The notes under the pieces are model-generated. The model was not told where the DNA came from and did not search any database. It saw only the letters and a list, made by a program, of their open reading frames with translations. From assembly GCA_004794785.1 (NCBI GenBank), contig SJOL01009659.1, positions 120,894 to 184,893 on the forward strand: 64,000 nucleotides of DNA, read 5' to 3'. Positions within the stretch are counted from its first letter, which is position 1. The number at the start of each line of letters is the position of its first letter. Below are positions 12,442-24,230 of the stretch, in pieces. Made by a program: the position numbers and the translations under genes. Origin of the DNA: Opisthorchis felineus (lineage: Eukaryota; Platyhelminthes; Trematoda; Opisthorchiida; Opisthorchiidae).

Positions 12442-12858
12442 ATGTTGTTATCAGATATCCAGAAGATGTTTCCTCATTGGTTATGTTTTCTGGTCATCGT
12501 TATACACTTCACTACAATTCTACTAATTCTTATCAATCCGAATAATGATCGAATCTGCGTTTGCCTTCTTCTTCCATCAGTTAAGGCCACCTCCGGCTCA
12601 GGCGCTTTGCTTCATACAGCTGAACAAAAGCTGTCAAATCACGCCCAATTTTTAAATCTGGCCCATTTGGTGCAACAAAACAAAATTGTGTACGCATTTG
12701 ACTTGAAAAATGAAGCATCCAACATGGATCACTTGAGCGGAAGAAATGATAACAAACTGTTTCTTAGACATCCACATTCAAATGAACTAACTCATGTGTC
12801 ACAAATGTTCGGATTTAAGTTTTTCGGAGAGTATGAAACCACAAATGGTTCGCCATGA
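12442..12858 (+). CDS. hypothetical protein with signal-anchor-like segment
   Basis: An open frame of 138 codons from an ATG. Residues about 13-31 are strongly hydrophobic (WLCFLVIVIHFTTILLILI) and could be a signal anchor. The rest is polar, with no Cys after residue 42. A GTATGA inside the last ten codons could be a donor, so this may be the first coding exon of a longer gene. No homology recognised. It starts about 240 nt after the trinucleotide repeat. Confidence 0.3.
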   Translation: MLLSDIQKMFPHWLCFLVIVIHFTTILLILINPNNDRICVCLLLPSVKATSGSGALLHTAEQKLSNHAQFLNLAHLVQQNKIVYAFDLKNEASNMDHLSGRNDNKLFLRHPHSNELTHVSQMFGFKFFGEYETTNGSP

Positions 12859-14911
12859 ATGATGTGGTAGGGTGATTGAAACTATAAAAATCGAATTCAT
12901 GAGGGCTCCCTAATCGCATGTTTCTGGTTCATCACCACTCATCCGTGTAGCAAAACTAGCACGTTGCAACGAATAGTTCTGTGTGCGTATCCTAGACTAG
13001 GTTATCGGCCAGACAATGTTAAGTTCAGAGTCGGCTTAAATAGTGCGATCAAGCATCGGCAGTACCTACGACGTGAACTGTTCTGTGGTCAGCAAACTAA
13101 TGAGTCAAGATTTGTAATAAGTGGACAATTTTCTTGGACCTTTTTATTGGAGGGAGCAAAATCATCCATTTAGGAAACCGGAAAGTCCCCCCTCCTCCGA
13201 TAAGAGTTCTCGCCTGTGGTAGACCTTCTTCTTTCATGCTTGTGTACTGACCAAAGGTAACCACACCGGTTTGTTAAAAATTACTTAAAATATTGAACTT
13301 TGCAGGAATGTTCCCATGAATTCTTTAGTGGTTCTTGGGCAAGTCATTTTAGCGTAACTGGTGTTGAACATTCAGAATAGTTCTTTGAAGGTAAGGCTAT
13401 TGCTCCAAAGCAAGCTTTTTTAATTGTTCAATGAGATTATTTTCATTTCAGCCATCGGTTTTGCTCGTTCATATTTAGTTTTCCATTCTACCATTTATTT
13501 GTGTTTATCCGAGTATAAGCAATGACGCTTGGAGAAATACACAAATCCTTTCATATATATCCTTACAAATAGTCGTTACTCTGCTTCCGTCATGGTTTTA
13601 AGGTCAGATTTCCAATGTCTTATTTAAAACCAAGAGCTGTTCACTCTCTCAGGAACAGCATAGTATAGCTTAGCACAGTGTAGTTTAGTCACCACTGGCA
13701 AACTAGGAGTGCACCTAGAACTACCTGGAACTTGTATCCTGTCACCACATTGCGTTGCCCTTGGCTCTAAAACATTACAAGTGCGTTCGTCTGGGATATT
13801 CTGAGTTCTGTGAAGTTTCCTTTCTCACTGCCGCACCTTTATTTGAAAAATTTTGTGAGCTCGTTTGAGGATGTTCTCATTTTATCAATGTGGCCCTCTC
13901 TACCCATTAGCACAGTCCCAGCTCTCTCGCCATAACACAGTACGGCCAAATCTGCGTTAGCACGTTTATTCCGCGAGAACTAAACGAAGCAGCTTGCTTT
14001 TTGAGTGTAGAAAGTGTGACGTATACTTTATGGACATGCTTCTAAGAATTTACAACAAGTGTCAAACAATAGGAAGCTGATCAGTTCGATTTTACCTGTC
14101 TGGTATATCGTGAGGGGTTCTAAGGATGTTTCTTTTCGGGGTGAAACTTCTGATACTAGAAATAGCGAGGTCGCGGGTTCGGGTGATAACGCAGCAGCGA
14201 CAAGGCTTTCGCAAGCCTTAAGCCTGTCACTGTGGGACAGCTGATAAGTATGGACATCCTGAGTGTCTAATTTTTGGATCCGGTTTGGGCAGGTTTGCAT
14301 CCAATACGCGGCCAATGGCTTACCGAATAGTTTATGTTAGATATTTCGAAGGTGTTTAATCATGGACTCCTGTTAAAACAGACGACGGTTGTCTATGATC
14401 AATCAAAGTTGCAGAGCAGAGGTCGTATAAATGAACGAATTTGTGCATGTTTTTGGCTTCCTTTTCGCAACCTCTTAGTTTTCTGTATTTATCACATTAT
14501 CTCTGAATGGCCCTGTGACAAACTGGTGGAAATTATCCCTGAGTTGCCGTAAAAAGACGCGAACAAGTTCACTTTATTCATGTTGTAGATTGAAGCTGGT
14601 TTATTGGTGCATCCTGGGTTCATTTCTTTTCTACAGGGTTTGATTTACTGATGTGTATGATGTGCATAAAGGGTTCTTGCTGAAGCTTGCGGTTCAGTTT
14701 GACCACAGTGGCTCTGGTGGCATCTATTATTTTCTCGCCTTTCTAGTACGTGCTGGTTTCTCTCACCTAAGTAGGGTTCAGACAAGCGTGTGGATACTTC
14801 GTGTATTCTACAGTGAAGCCTATGTGACGTTCACATTTTCCTCATTGAATATAGTTTATCTGGGCAATCAGAAGTTTCTCATGCTTCTGAGTTATCCCAA
14901 AAGAGCTTCAG
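12859..14911. other. no firmly supported gene
   Basis: A good acceptor at 13303 (AACTTTGCAG) opens a short frame that ends in TAG at 13378-13380, a possible terminal exon. The rest is short frames. Confidence 0.4.
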
Positions 14912-14981
14912 CCTAATAATGAGTGGACTGTTAGTTTGTTCCATCCGAGTGTTTGTTGGTTTGACCAACTTCTAACCAAAG
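14912..14981 (+). CDS. candidate small exon
   Basis: A 70-nt exon between AGAGCTTCAG and the strong donor GTAAGTTA, open in one frame, phase 0 in and phase 1 out, encoding PNNEWTVSLFHPS and ten more residues. No partner exon with matching phase was found; the good acceptor at 15239 (after TTTCATTTGGTTTCAG) needs phase 0. Confidence 0.25.
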
Positions 14982-16806
14982 GTAAGTTATGCTGGAATTT
15001 CCAGTCGAATAAGTCGAGGGCAATGATTGGACGGATGCCGTCAACAAAACAACATCTGTACCATGTGTTCACTGTGGTTCAGAGCGCTCGTACCTGAGGA
15101 AATGATGCGCTCGTGTGTGTACGTACCACTGCGTTGTCTATGTATTTGTACATTCCTATCCCCATACAGCTTGGTTGTGCGAATGTGGCTATTGATCGTC
15201 GCTGCATTGGCCAACATTCCACTTTTCATTTGGTTTCAGCCGGTATTGTTTAACGTCGTAGTTCGGATACAGGTACATCCGTTTTTGACAGGGTTGTACA
15301 GACGGTAGCTGTCAGATTCTTGTTCAGTGGGAGTGTAACCTGGAAGGTTCTTTTCACAGTTAGTAGTTTATAGCGATTCACTTTTCAGAGTGTTGCTTTA
15401 GCTGCTTCTGGTGTACCTTTTTAATCTGGCTCTCCAAGTTTGTGAATGGCGCAAACAAAATGCATCTCGTTAGACTAAGAGCACATTTACTATGAAACCT
15501 CCAAGATCAAAACAGCCTAACCGGTAAGATGGATACAATGAGCAAAGGACTGGTACTACTATTCTCAAGGGTACATTGCAATTCGCAATACAGTGCACCG
15601 TTATCCCTCAACAAATGAGATTTTTGGTAGGAGGACTTTTCCAATGCAGTCATTCTGAAAGGAGAGACCCTATGTGACTGAAGTGGAAGTTTATCCCTGA
15701 GGACTCATTGACACATTCATCACCCTGAGGCAAACATATCATAAATATCACGGGCCAATCAAACAGATCTACTACTCTAGTGCTAATTTAAAAGTTCGCC
15801 AGAACCACTGCTGATACAGTGCCTACATGACGTCGGCTTGTATTGGCTAGCCCTGACTTATTTGGCTGGAAGTGTACGCACGCCGCCGTTTGTTGTAGCA
15901 TGTCACAGTCACCATATGGATAAGGTTAATTAAGCTGGACGACGGGATGAATTGTCGCATAGTACCTCAATAAGTTTTCAGAAATGATAATTGCCACTGG
16001 TTGAATTCACCCCTCAATAGGTCATCTCACAGCTCAGTTTTTTTTAATCTAAGTAGAGCTAAGTTGTACAGAAGTTGAACGCCCGTTAGAAGTTAGGTGA
16101 CACGAGCTGACCACCACTCCTACATTTCCAATATCCCCGCTTTGCATTTCCCCCTTCCAATCACGCATATGTTAAATCGCTCAGTATCCGAAACACTTAG
16201 GACAAATCGAAATAGCTCGTCATTTTTTTTGTTTTACAGCCCATAAAGAGATCTTTCTGATTCAAGTCAAGTTCATGAAACATTTGTGCACTGCTTTTAT
16301 TCTAAGCGCATAGATATAAAACCCGTGTGAAAACTCCCTGGTGCTGAATTCGGTGGATTGGTTTGGGGTAATAAGTTACAACCCTTCAGGTCCTACAAGC
16401 TGTAATAGAATGGGGGTCGGATATCACTGTAGAGTTAGGGGTCCTGGTGAAAAGTCAGACCATAGTGCATTGTAGATTACGTCTGCACTTGAACTCTGGT
16501 AGCATGAGAGGAAAGACCACACTGGTGGGTAGGGACCTCTATGTACTGCAGACGCAGAGACACTGTGAGTATTACTAGCAGTCTGGGCGTAGGTTTGCGA
16601 AGGAACTCTTCAAGCCCAGTCCTTGGCGTTTGGTGTAGCTCGCAAAATGGAGCTATGGGTGGCAGGGGTATTCGATATTTTGGAAGGAGGCCACCAGGGA
16701 ATCTTCTGTGTGCTACAAAGTAGAGAGCAGTGGATGCTGGTTTTAAAACCATGAATGGACGCGGTGGAACCTGGCTGCGCTAAGTTTTAAACCACAAACA
16801 TCACAA
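14982..16806. other. no firmly supported gene
   Basis: A strong acceptor (TTTCATTTGGTTTCAG, ending 15239) precedes 33 open nt and CAG/GTACAT at 15272-15273, a possible small exon. The frame 15027-15308 is hydrophobic but lacks other support. Confidence 0.4.
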
Positions 16807-16981
16807 TTAGATCGTATGTTCAACATTGAGTTTGATGTAAGCTGCAATAACTCGTTTGTAAGCGTCCTTCCAGTGTTCTGTATGCACGCCGCCGGAATCG
16901 GTGTCTTTTGTTGCAGCAATAGATGCCCTCTGAGATTGAACTGTGTTCAATAGATCCCGTTGAACAATGACCCGAGGACTT
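16807..16981 (-). CDS. candidate terminal exon
   Basis: Minus-strand exon of 58 codons including TAA, after a pyrimidine-rich stretch ending CCCTGAG. The product reads as ordinary soluble coding sequence (RVIVQRDLLNTVQSQ, HWKDAYKRVIAAYIKLN). It begins in phase 2. It could end candidate gene 2, which runs in the same direction, but no exon with matching phase was found between. A different open exon begins 6 bases away on the other strand. Confidence 0.35.
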
Positions 16982-16986
16982 CTCAG

Positions 16987-17223
16987 GGATGAATATGGGC
17001 CCAGGGAACAGGGATGTGAATTGCTGGGTAGACGGTTGGCCTGTGACAAGTTTTATCAATGCGGAGTATCACGTTGGTTGTGCAGGGCCTTCGTTATTGA
17101 AATCACGCTGCACCGGCTGGAGTCCGTTAAATCCCTGTCTACCTACGCAGTCGATCGATGGGCTTTACAACTTTCTCAAAGACGACGAGGAAGTTGATTA
17201 CATCAGATCTGTTATCTTAATAG
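16987..17223 (+). CDS. candidate internal exon, Cys-containing
   Basis: A 237-nt open stretch between acceptor GACTTCTCAG and the very strong donor GTGAGTAT, phase 1 at both ends, so it could be skipped without a frameshift. The roughly 78 residues hold four Cys (VNCWVDGWPV, VGCAGPS, SRCTGW, NPCLPTQ) and end in an acidic DDEEVDY. Symmetric phase-1 exons with several Cys are common in secreted proteins, but I recognise no module. It lies back to back with the minus-strand exon 16981-16807. Confidence 0.35.
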
Positions 17224-17591
17224 GTGAGTATGCCATTTTTCAAACTTTTTTCAACACCTAAGTAGTCCAGTGGATGTTGAGTAAATGGTACCTCTTTTGG
17301 ACCGACAAAATTGTGCAGTAATGTGCCCGACCAAGGCTGTGTTAAATTCTCGCATGTTGTTTACCTTTTTCGGCACATGATTAGTTGAATGAAACCAGTG
17401 AAATAGGGTTATAGGTCATAACGAGGCGACAACGGAATTTTAAACCCGTAACTGAGTGTTGTTCAGGTGACCACACGATAGTATCAGTCGAATGTATCAT
17501 GGACTAGGATGCCATCGTACGAAACCGCCTGCAGGTAAATCACTTAATGAGTGGCGATAAAACAACAGTTCCTTGTCACAACATCAAGCTG

Positions 17592-17665
17592 TTGTGAAAT
17601 GTTCAGTAGAGATTTCGTCCCGTCAGTGGAGCCAGCCTATCCTGAGAAGCCGAGAAGCACTACCA
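17592..17665 (+). repeat. repeat family B, copy 2
   Basis: TGAAATGTTCAGTAGA, CCCGTCAGTGGAGCCAGCC, AGAAGCCGAGAAGCACTA. A near-identical order recurs at 17941. Confidence 0.6.
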
Positions 17666-17940
17666 GTATGCATCTCACGAAACTCAGAGTTTCGAACCCC
17701 CGTACTTCCGGCCAGTGATTGAACACTTGACCATTTGGCCAGGAGCAGCTGATCAGCAGTTTGTTTAGTTCACATTTGGACAGGGCGTAGGGCCACTCAT
17801 CCTTCAATCAAGGAAACCACGTCACGTGTTGACTGGCTGTTCGAGTGATGACTTATCAGAAGGAAGCTTCACTCACCTTCTGAAATTGTTCTTCCTCCGA
17901 GGTACTGATTGAAGGGTGGTGATGTTAGGAGATTTGGTAA

Positions 17941-18006
17941 TGTTCAGTAGATATTTTCTCCCGTCAGTGAGGCCAATCTATGTTTAAAAGCCGAGGAGTA
18001 CTGTCA
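17941..18006 (+). repeat. repeat family B, copy 3
   Basis: TGTTCAGTAGATATTTTCTC, CCCGTCAGTGAGGCCAATC, AAAAGCCGAGGAGTACTG. The flanks differ from copy 2, so this is not a simple tandem duplication. Confidence 0.6.
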
Positions 18007-18250
18007 TGAAATGTTCTAGAAATTTGTGGATGTTGTTCTCGAATTCATAGCTAATTGCTAACTACAATTCGAGGAAAATAACTCCACGTCTTCCATTTAA
18101 TTGTGTTCTATTTTGTCTAAATTTGATTGAGAGTAGTTGTTCATGGGGCATATGTCTTGATGCCGATCAACTTTAGGGTAATCGTGGAGATAATTTTATC
18201 TGTATCCGCACTTCAAGCATGAGATTTCACGGCAACATTTACCTACTAAC

Positions 18251-19248
18251 CTGTATGGGAAGTAGTTGCCTTCCGTCAAGTTTATGGTCGAATTTGTGAG
18301 CAGTGAAATTCGAATAGTAGGAAACTTTTTCCCCGCTGGTTCGCTTACTATTGGCAAGAGGTGTTGCAGAATAAGTTTGGAAGATCAAAAAAGGCTTTAA
18401 AATCACATGTGGAATGGACAAATTGCTAGTATCAACGTCAGTTGTAAAAACGGGAGACTTAAAACTGGGTAATCCCAAGACTCAAAAGGACGGCAGAGGA
18501 AGGCAGACCAGTTTTAAAGGAATATTCAGTGCAGACAAAACAAGTGTGCATTTCATCCGTAAATTGCTCCCAGGCTGAAGAAATACGCCAAATATAGAAT
18601 GCTCAGAGGTCATAGTTGCTGCTTATACTTGAAGAATTGAGGAGAAAAGCCTTATTCCTGGGTCATCCTAACATCCTGACGGTCCAGCATGATGAGACCG
18701 TGGTTAAACTAGCTAATGTGAGTAACAGCTGTTAACATAATATCCTACAGTTGGGCTGGGTTCCTCAAGTTCAAGTTAGGATGTAAATTTTATGACAAAC
18801 ACCAAGGAGTTATCGCACAAATGGCCATAGATTGTACTTTGATAAGAGATAGTTGTTTAGTATTGGTATTTGGTAATTAGTATTGGTATTTAGTATTTAG
18901 TGTAATGTGCCATTGTCTGGACCAGCAACTGACCCACGAAGTAGTTTTTGATAAGTTGTCTCCAGAGTGCTGAAGATAACCTGGATGTTCTGTACTGCCC
19001 AGTTACCGAGAAACTTACTGAATCCGAAGGAAACTTTAATCAGAGGTGATTGGGAGGGTAAATAAAGAATAGCCATGTTAAATAGTGTTAGTTTAGATTT
19101 TAAAACCCAAGTTTCGAGGCACGCAGCAGGTTTGAGCACTGAAGATACGAAATTCCAAATTGTCTCTTTCGGTAACGAAGAATGGAACTTAAGGAAAGTT
19201 AGTTCAAAGAATAAAACTTTTTGAAGCCTCCTTACAACAGAACTTAAC
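18251..19248 (-). CDS. candidate gene 2: two adjoining exons, product unrecognised
   Basis: Exon 19248-19019 (230 nt) follows a pyrimidine-rich acceptor ending CATATAG and ends at the strong donor GTAAGT. Exon 18480-18251 (230 nt) follows a long pyrimidine tract ending TTTTGAG and ends at CAG/GTTAGT. They join in phase 1 with an open frame through both. The roughly 150 residues are hydrophobic and aromatic in the first part (FELTFLKFHSSLP, LETWVLKSKLTLFN) and more polar in the second (KRTSGEKVSYYSN). The exon at 20199-20000 may lie upstream and the one at 16981-16807 downstream, but the phases do not connect directly, so exons are missing. Family unknown. Confidence 0.42.
18846..18901 (+). 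repeat. short AT-rich tandem repeat
   Basis: TTAGTATTGGTATTTGGTAA is followed by TTAGTATTGGTATTTAGTAT: two to three imperfect units of about 20 nt just downstream of the open frame that ends at 18897 on the minus strand. Confidence 0.7.
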
Positions 19249-19997
19249 CTATATGGTATCAGAGAGGGAGTTAGTAGGATTATCATATTTGCTGTTTCAG
19301 GCAGATAAAATTTAAGCTGGGCTCGAGGAGATGTGTTGACACAAAGTGGGGTAAAGTTGTATCTTACAGATGTTGGACTTCCGTCGCAAGTGCGTTTATA
19401 GAGTTGAAATTAGGACAGTGTAGTTTACTGAGTGCCTCGCCGACTACCGTTCTTCTTGGAGTACCTCTAAGTCCGAGAGTTCTAAAGACAGCTCAGTGGG
19501 CAGTGTCTCACAAATTTAGGAAAAAGCTGGTAAACGTTAGGCCATGGGCGGTGAATGCATGTAAAATCAAGCATCGGAATAAAAACAGGTGGGCTGTAGG
19601 CGTACTAATGGAAGTGCATTGTGTGCAATTTCACGAAATCAGTCAAGACTTCGTCCTTGTGTAATGTCCACCTTCGGAAGCTCAGCAAAAGTATTTGTCA
19701 TCTTTCAGTAGATGCGCACCTCAGAATATTAGGTCATCACACACAGATTTTATTCGCCACCGTTTTAAGGGTTACTGTAGCCAATGAACTAGCCAGGGCA
19801 GATTTCTGCTACATTGCCTGTAAGAAATCTGCTTAGAATGGTGATTCCTTGAACCGTAATAGTCCGTGCTGTAAAATACGACACTGAAAAGCGAACCTGG
19901 AAACTAATACTCTAGGAAAAACTATTTTGGAAATTATTTTTTTTGGGACGATTGTACGAGATATTCTAGTGTACTGTCATTAGTGACTATTTATTGC

Positions 19998-20199
19998 CTA
20001 TACGAAAACAACTTCAAAGTGAACGATGATTTCGGTGCTCATGGGCCGATAGAGAAACCAGCAAGAAACGCAACTAATGCACACAAACATAATTTGGTTC
20101 AACCAGTAGCCCATGTGAATTTCCAGGACGCTTTTGCTTAATTTGGAAAATGGTCCATTGAGAGTTTTTGATGACTCAGAGTTAACAAATGTTTCCCAC
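19998..20199 (-). CDS. candidate transmembrane exon, possibly of candidate gene 2
   Basis: Open minus-strand frame after an AG at 20201-20200, closing at TAG (19998-20000). A polar N-terminal part (FSKLSKSVLEIHM) is followed by one hydrophobic stretch of about 16-18 residues (MFVCISCVSCWFLY) and then STEIIVHFEVVFV. The arrangement would suit a signal-anchor protein. A GTATAG just before the stop could be the donor in phase 0. It does not fit the phase of the next recognised exon at 19248. Confidence 0.3.
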
Positions 20200-20299
20200 C
20201 TCAAGTATGCGTCATCCGAATCTCGTAACTCATAGAAATACTGGTGATTCAGGTAGAATATGATTGGCTGTAGATCAGGTAGCTATTGATCTGTTCACG

Positions 20300-20480
20300 A
20301 AGCCTGACACTGTTTATCATACCTGACTGCTGTCTCCGCTCCAGTGCCTTAGTGGCGGAACAAGACTCACCTACAAGGAACATGACAGCTTTGTTGCAAA
20401 CAAACGAGTGCGAAAGTACAGCACCTCGCGCTATATATTGGAGGGCACTGTTTGATCTTGATCAGAGGCTGTTTGATCGG
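20300..20480 (+). repeat. repeat family C, copy 1
   Basis: Aligns with the reverse complement of 41790-41960. The best part is CTACAAGGAACATGACAGC followed by TTTGTTGCAAACAA, then TTTGATCTTGATCAGAGGCT. Both copies translate to a PTRN.TALL.T motif in the same frame, so the repeat may derive from a coding element. Confidence 0.6.
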
Positions 20481-22000
20481 CATTTAGTGGAGTTTTGGGG
20501 GTCTCAGTAGTTTTCGGGTATACTGGAATAATCTTCAGGAATCTGACCTTCCTGATAGTTTACAAACGTTTTGACACCATTCATGGGGACGCCGCCAGTT
20601 TGCGGTTGGGCGGGTACTCCCTCCTTATCTGCTTGCTTCTATGTGGTTTTCGAAGGAGTAGTTGATATCCCTTGATGTGGCTTGTTGTTCGGTCTCTCAC
20701 TGAAAGCTAATGTAGTTTGGGACATAAGCTTTGTCACTGAATCAGCTGTATCTTGGTGTTTATGGAGCGTCTGTAGGCACTTCCGTGACTGACCCTTCCT
20801 ATCATCAGAAATCACTTCCCAGACTATTAAAGTCATCACAGTAGCTCTGATCATTGAAAGCCTTTTTTATTTCGGAAGTCATGCCAATAGCAAGTCATTC
20901 TGACTAGAACACCCAAATGTAGGATCCGCCTCATTAATGAATCTAACATGTTCCCCTTCATGGCAGAAACTGTGTACTGTTCAATCAACCGACGAGGTCT
21001 GTTTAGAACTAGGTCATGTCGATCATGCCCCTTAGTCTGAAGTGTGGCACAGAGTGCAACATTGGGCGGACTTTCTGGGGCAGTGCCTGTTTGTGCCCCG
21101 AAGCATAGGTTAATCGGTTGGATACTGCCTACAACAGCTTTCTTGTTCTCTCCAGGACAATATGCTTCTGCAACTACGCCTTCTAAGCGAAGTATACCTA
21201 GAGTATTTTACTCACATGGAACAAAATGTCTCCTGACGGGTTCATTTTCCAGACGACTGTCCGTTCACTGTGACTATTCATTATCTAGTTCGAAAGTTGC
21301 CCTTTCTCAAAATCGCCCGCTAGATAACTGAAACAAACAAATTACTCATCTGAGCTCTAAGTGATTTTCTAAAAGCCAGGTAGACTTTAGTCATTTCACG
21401 ATGTACAATTTTCGGGACTGTAAGATAAAAATACTTTGGATCTTCCAAATGCGAAGCTTTGAACTCAAAATGGATTTATCAGCATTTTGCACCACCGGAT
21501 TAGATTTCTTGTCACAACTCACACCTATTTCCCGCTATCAGAAAACTCGTCATAGAATCAGCTATCTCATAGTCTTAATGGTTTGATTTTTAGGATTTTT
21601 AGGATTTTAGATTAGAAGGCAGCTGGGATATTTGGGAAATTAAAATGGCTTTATTAGAATGTCCTCCAATATAGCTATCTAATAAGGCAAAAAGAGAGGA
21701 GTGAAGCCAGTACGCTGTACAAACACTGCACGGGTTGCATGTTCTGACAGAATAACCCAATCTATGTTCTTTTCCCGGACAAATGATTTGATTCTTCATG
21801 TCGGCTTGCTTCCAAACGTTTTAGGATAAGAGTTCAAAAGCGGAACTTGTCACTTCTCCCCTACTTTATTCGTCTGAAGATGACAAACATAAGACGAACA
21901 TAGTTGTCTAGTAAAGTGTACAAAATCGCAATTTACCATACCGTTGAGCAGTCTTTTCATTCACCTGGATCAGGGTAAGTATTAGGTGATAGCTGAAGAT
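20481..22000. other. no supported gene
   Basis: A strong donor (CAGG/GTAAGT at 21974) lies just before the SINE, but no matching exon frame is clear. Confidence 0.4.
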
Positions 22001-22193
22001 GGCGAGATGGCTCAGTGGTTAGAGCGCGAATTTACTGACCGGAAGGTCCGTGGTTCGAACCCGACCTCTGCCGCTCGACTTCCCCTGTCTAGGCTTGGGC
22101 AACCTGGCAGTATCCCAGCCCTCGTGCTTCCTTCTACTGGCATGGCAGCTAGGCACCGAGAGGGTGTTACAACGGAACGATTACCTTTTTTTT
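22001..22193 (+). repeat. tRNA-derived SINE
   Basis: A tRNA-like head (22001-22073) with a good box A (TGGCTCAGTGG at 22008-22018) and box B (GGTTCGAACCC at 22052-22062), a D-stem GCTC/GAGC, then an unrelated body of about 110 nt and a terminal T-run. The acceptor, anticodon and T stems do not pair well, so it is not a working tRNA. Box A and B would form an internal RNA polymerase III promoter. A chance open frame runs through it. Confidence 0.8.
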
Positions 22194-23462
22194 ACAGCTG
22201 AAGAAGTCTGAATGCATATTATTGTCTTTTTATAGTAACAGTTTACATGCATTCGACGGATTGAATCTCATTAGCGAGTAACGTCTTTCTACATGAGGAC
22301 TTCACGCTCACGCCAACTGACCACGGAACTTTGCATATATGTTACTGTGTGTTTGTGGATGGATGGCCTCCGATATGCATTCACCCACCAACAGTGTTTG
22401 GATCACTGGGCGTATGCGCACAGTGACAACCACAGGCACCTGGATCTGTGCAACTTGCGGGTCACATGCCTGAGCGGAATCGGATTACCTGGTCACTAGC
22501 GTACATAATCCAAATCAATATAGAGGCCTCCGTGGGTAACCCAAACGAATTTGTCCCATTTCTAGCCAATACCTTTCAAAGGTTAGGCTGCCCCATTTCT
22601 GACCAACACCTCCTCAACTCTAATGCCATACTGCAAGATGACATTACCAGTGGTCGTCAAACTACCGGTTTACTGCCTGGTTATTCATTGTCACCCAAAT
22701 GGCGCAGTGATGGGCATCCCTCAGAGAGTATTGTTGTGGCGATTTATCAGTAAGAGGTGCGACAACTGGAGGAACTCATGGGTGAGGCCAGCGCCTTGAT
22801 GCTTGAAAAATAACGTTGATCTTCATTGTTGTGCTGTCATGCTTAGATTGGCTGGTGGCTCTGTGTGTTTGCTCACCAACCTCATTCCCTGCCTTACCTC
22901 AGCATCGGTGGCTCACATGTGGCACTATATTCAGTTCCGCGCCAGTCGCTTGTGATTTACCTACTCTGTGCAGGTTTTCATTGGATCAACTTCTACTGAC
23001 TGGCAGGTCCTTTTGTGGATGGCAGCCAACCTTGTTATTCCATTGTTCCGTACGTTTCACAGAGAAGTTACTTGATTCGACCGTGATGCAGTAGACAGAA
23101 GCTTTTTCGTAGGAAGCGAAAACACCGATCACAGGATCACTGGGCAGTGTGTAAAGCGGTGATTTATGTGGTTTACTGAGAACCAACCGAAACTTGAGCC
23201 GTTGCTGCTACCCATGTTACCCGGCAAAAATCGGCATTACACAATTTCCTGTGGGCAGGTTTCTTTAAGTAGCAAAGAGTATAAAGTTACAGGTAGGGCT
23301 ATGTACGCCAGTACACATCCATATTCTACCCGAAGAACCTAGTGCCCCATTCTGAAATCATAGTTCTGGAAATGTCGTATCAGGGGGCTTTAAGGCCGAA
23401 GCCATCCGAAACACCAAGTTTGACTTGGTATTCAAGGGTGGAAGATAAAGCTGTATCAATGA
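22194..23462. other. unassigned, possibly old repeat
   Basis: A C-richer stretch after the SINE. No protein motif was recognised. Confidence 0.4.
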
Positions 23463-23765
23463 TGTCGGTGAATACACTCATTTGCATGTCAATTTGATTT
23501 TGACGGGAGACTCATCTTGAACCCAGCTGAATCTCTCGTTTATGATGTTGTTAAGCAACTGAACGTGCTGCACCAGGCCGCCTCATGTTTCAGTTGGTAC
23601 GATATTCGAGATATCGCGATACATTGTATAGACGTAGTGAACTACTCATAAGGTTGCTGGAGAACTTCGACAGCCCACGACCGGTTTCGCCCTTCCTGGG
23701 GCTCATCAGTAGGCGCAGTCTCCGAGTTTCCCTCAACCTTATGTTCTACTTGAACCGACGTTGAA
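23463..23765 (+). repeat. repeat family A, reference copy
   Basis: The longest single copy, about 300 nt. Order of words: ACTCATTTGCATGTCAATTT, CCCAGCTGAATCTCTCG, GCCGCCTCATGTTTCAGTTG, the palindrome TATCGCGATA, CTACTCATAAGGTTGCTG, CGACAGCCCACGACCGGTTT, CCTTCCTGGGGCTCATCAG, GAGTTTCCCTCAACCTTATG. No protein product is evident. No A-tail or target duplication was seen. Confidence 0.8.
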
Positions 23766-24024
23766 CTGAATTCAATACATACAGTCATTTGAAAATCAGT
23801 ATTATAAGGGGGAGATTCAGTTCAGTCTCCCGTGAAAACCAAACTGATTTTTAAATGAATGTATTAGACGAAGTACGAAACAGGATGTATTTAACTGAGT
23901 GAACAAGAAAAGCGGGTTCGAACTTGAACATCTTTAGCTAAACTACTATTTTTTGCTGAAAATAATTCTTTTCAAGTGTATACGGCTTCAAAAAACTAAT
24001 GAAGTATGACATGCACACGACAGG

Positions 24025-24230
24025 AGGAGCAAAAGTATTGTGAAAACAACGAGGTCACCATATTATTGAGAGATTGTAAGCAAGTGAACGATTTAAAAGC
24101 CGAAATAAGCTGTTTCGTGACACATGTATTGGATGCAACAAAACAGACTTTACACAAGATGGACTCAGAAATCGAGTCATCTTGGTTAGAAGTGGCGCGG
24201 CCACAATTTTCAAACTTTCTAAAAAATTGA
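24025..24230 (+). CDS. candidate terminal exon, acidic helical product
   Basis: Open frame to TGA (24228-24230). A possible acceptor CACACGACAG precedes GAGGAGCAAAAG; without splicing, an ATG lies at 24006. The product is rich in Glu, Lys, Asp and Leu (QVNDLKAEISCFV, KMDSEIESSWLEVARP) and probably helical. No family recognised. A repeat copy ends about 250 nt upstream. Confidence 0.33.

Noticed and set aside
22001..22073. A working tRNA gene
   Set aside because: Boxes A and B are good, but acceptor, anticodon and T stems do not pair and an unrelated body and T-run follow, as in a SINE.
21986..22201. Open frame of 71 codons as a gene
   Set aside because: It lies within the SINE and translates tRNA-like sequence.
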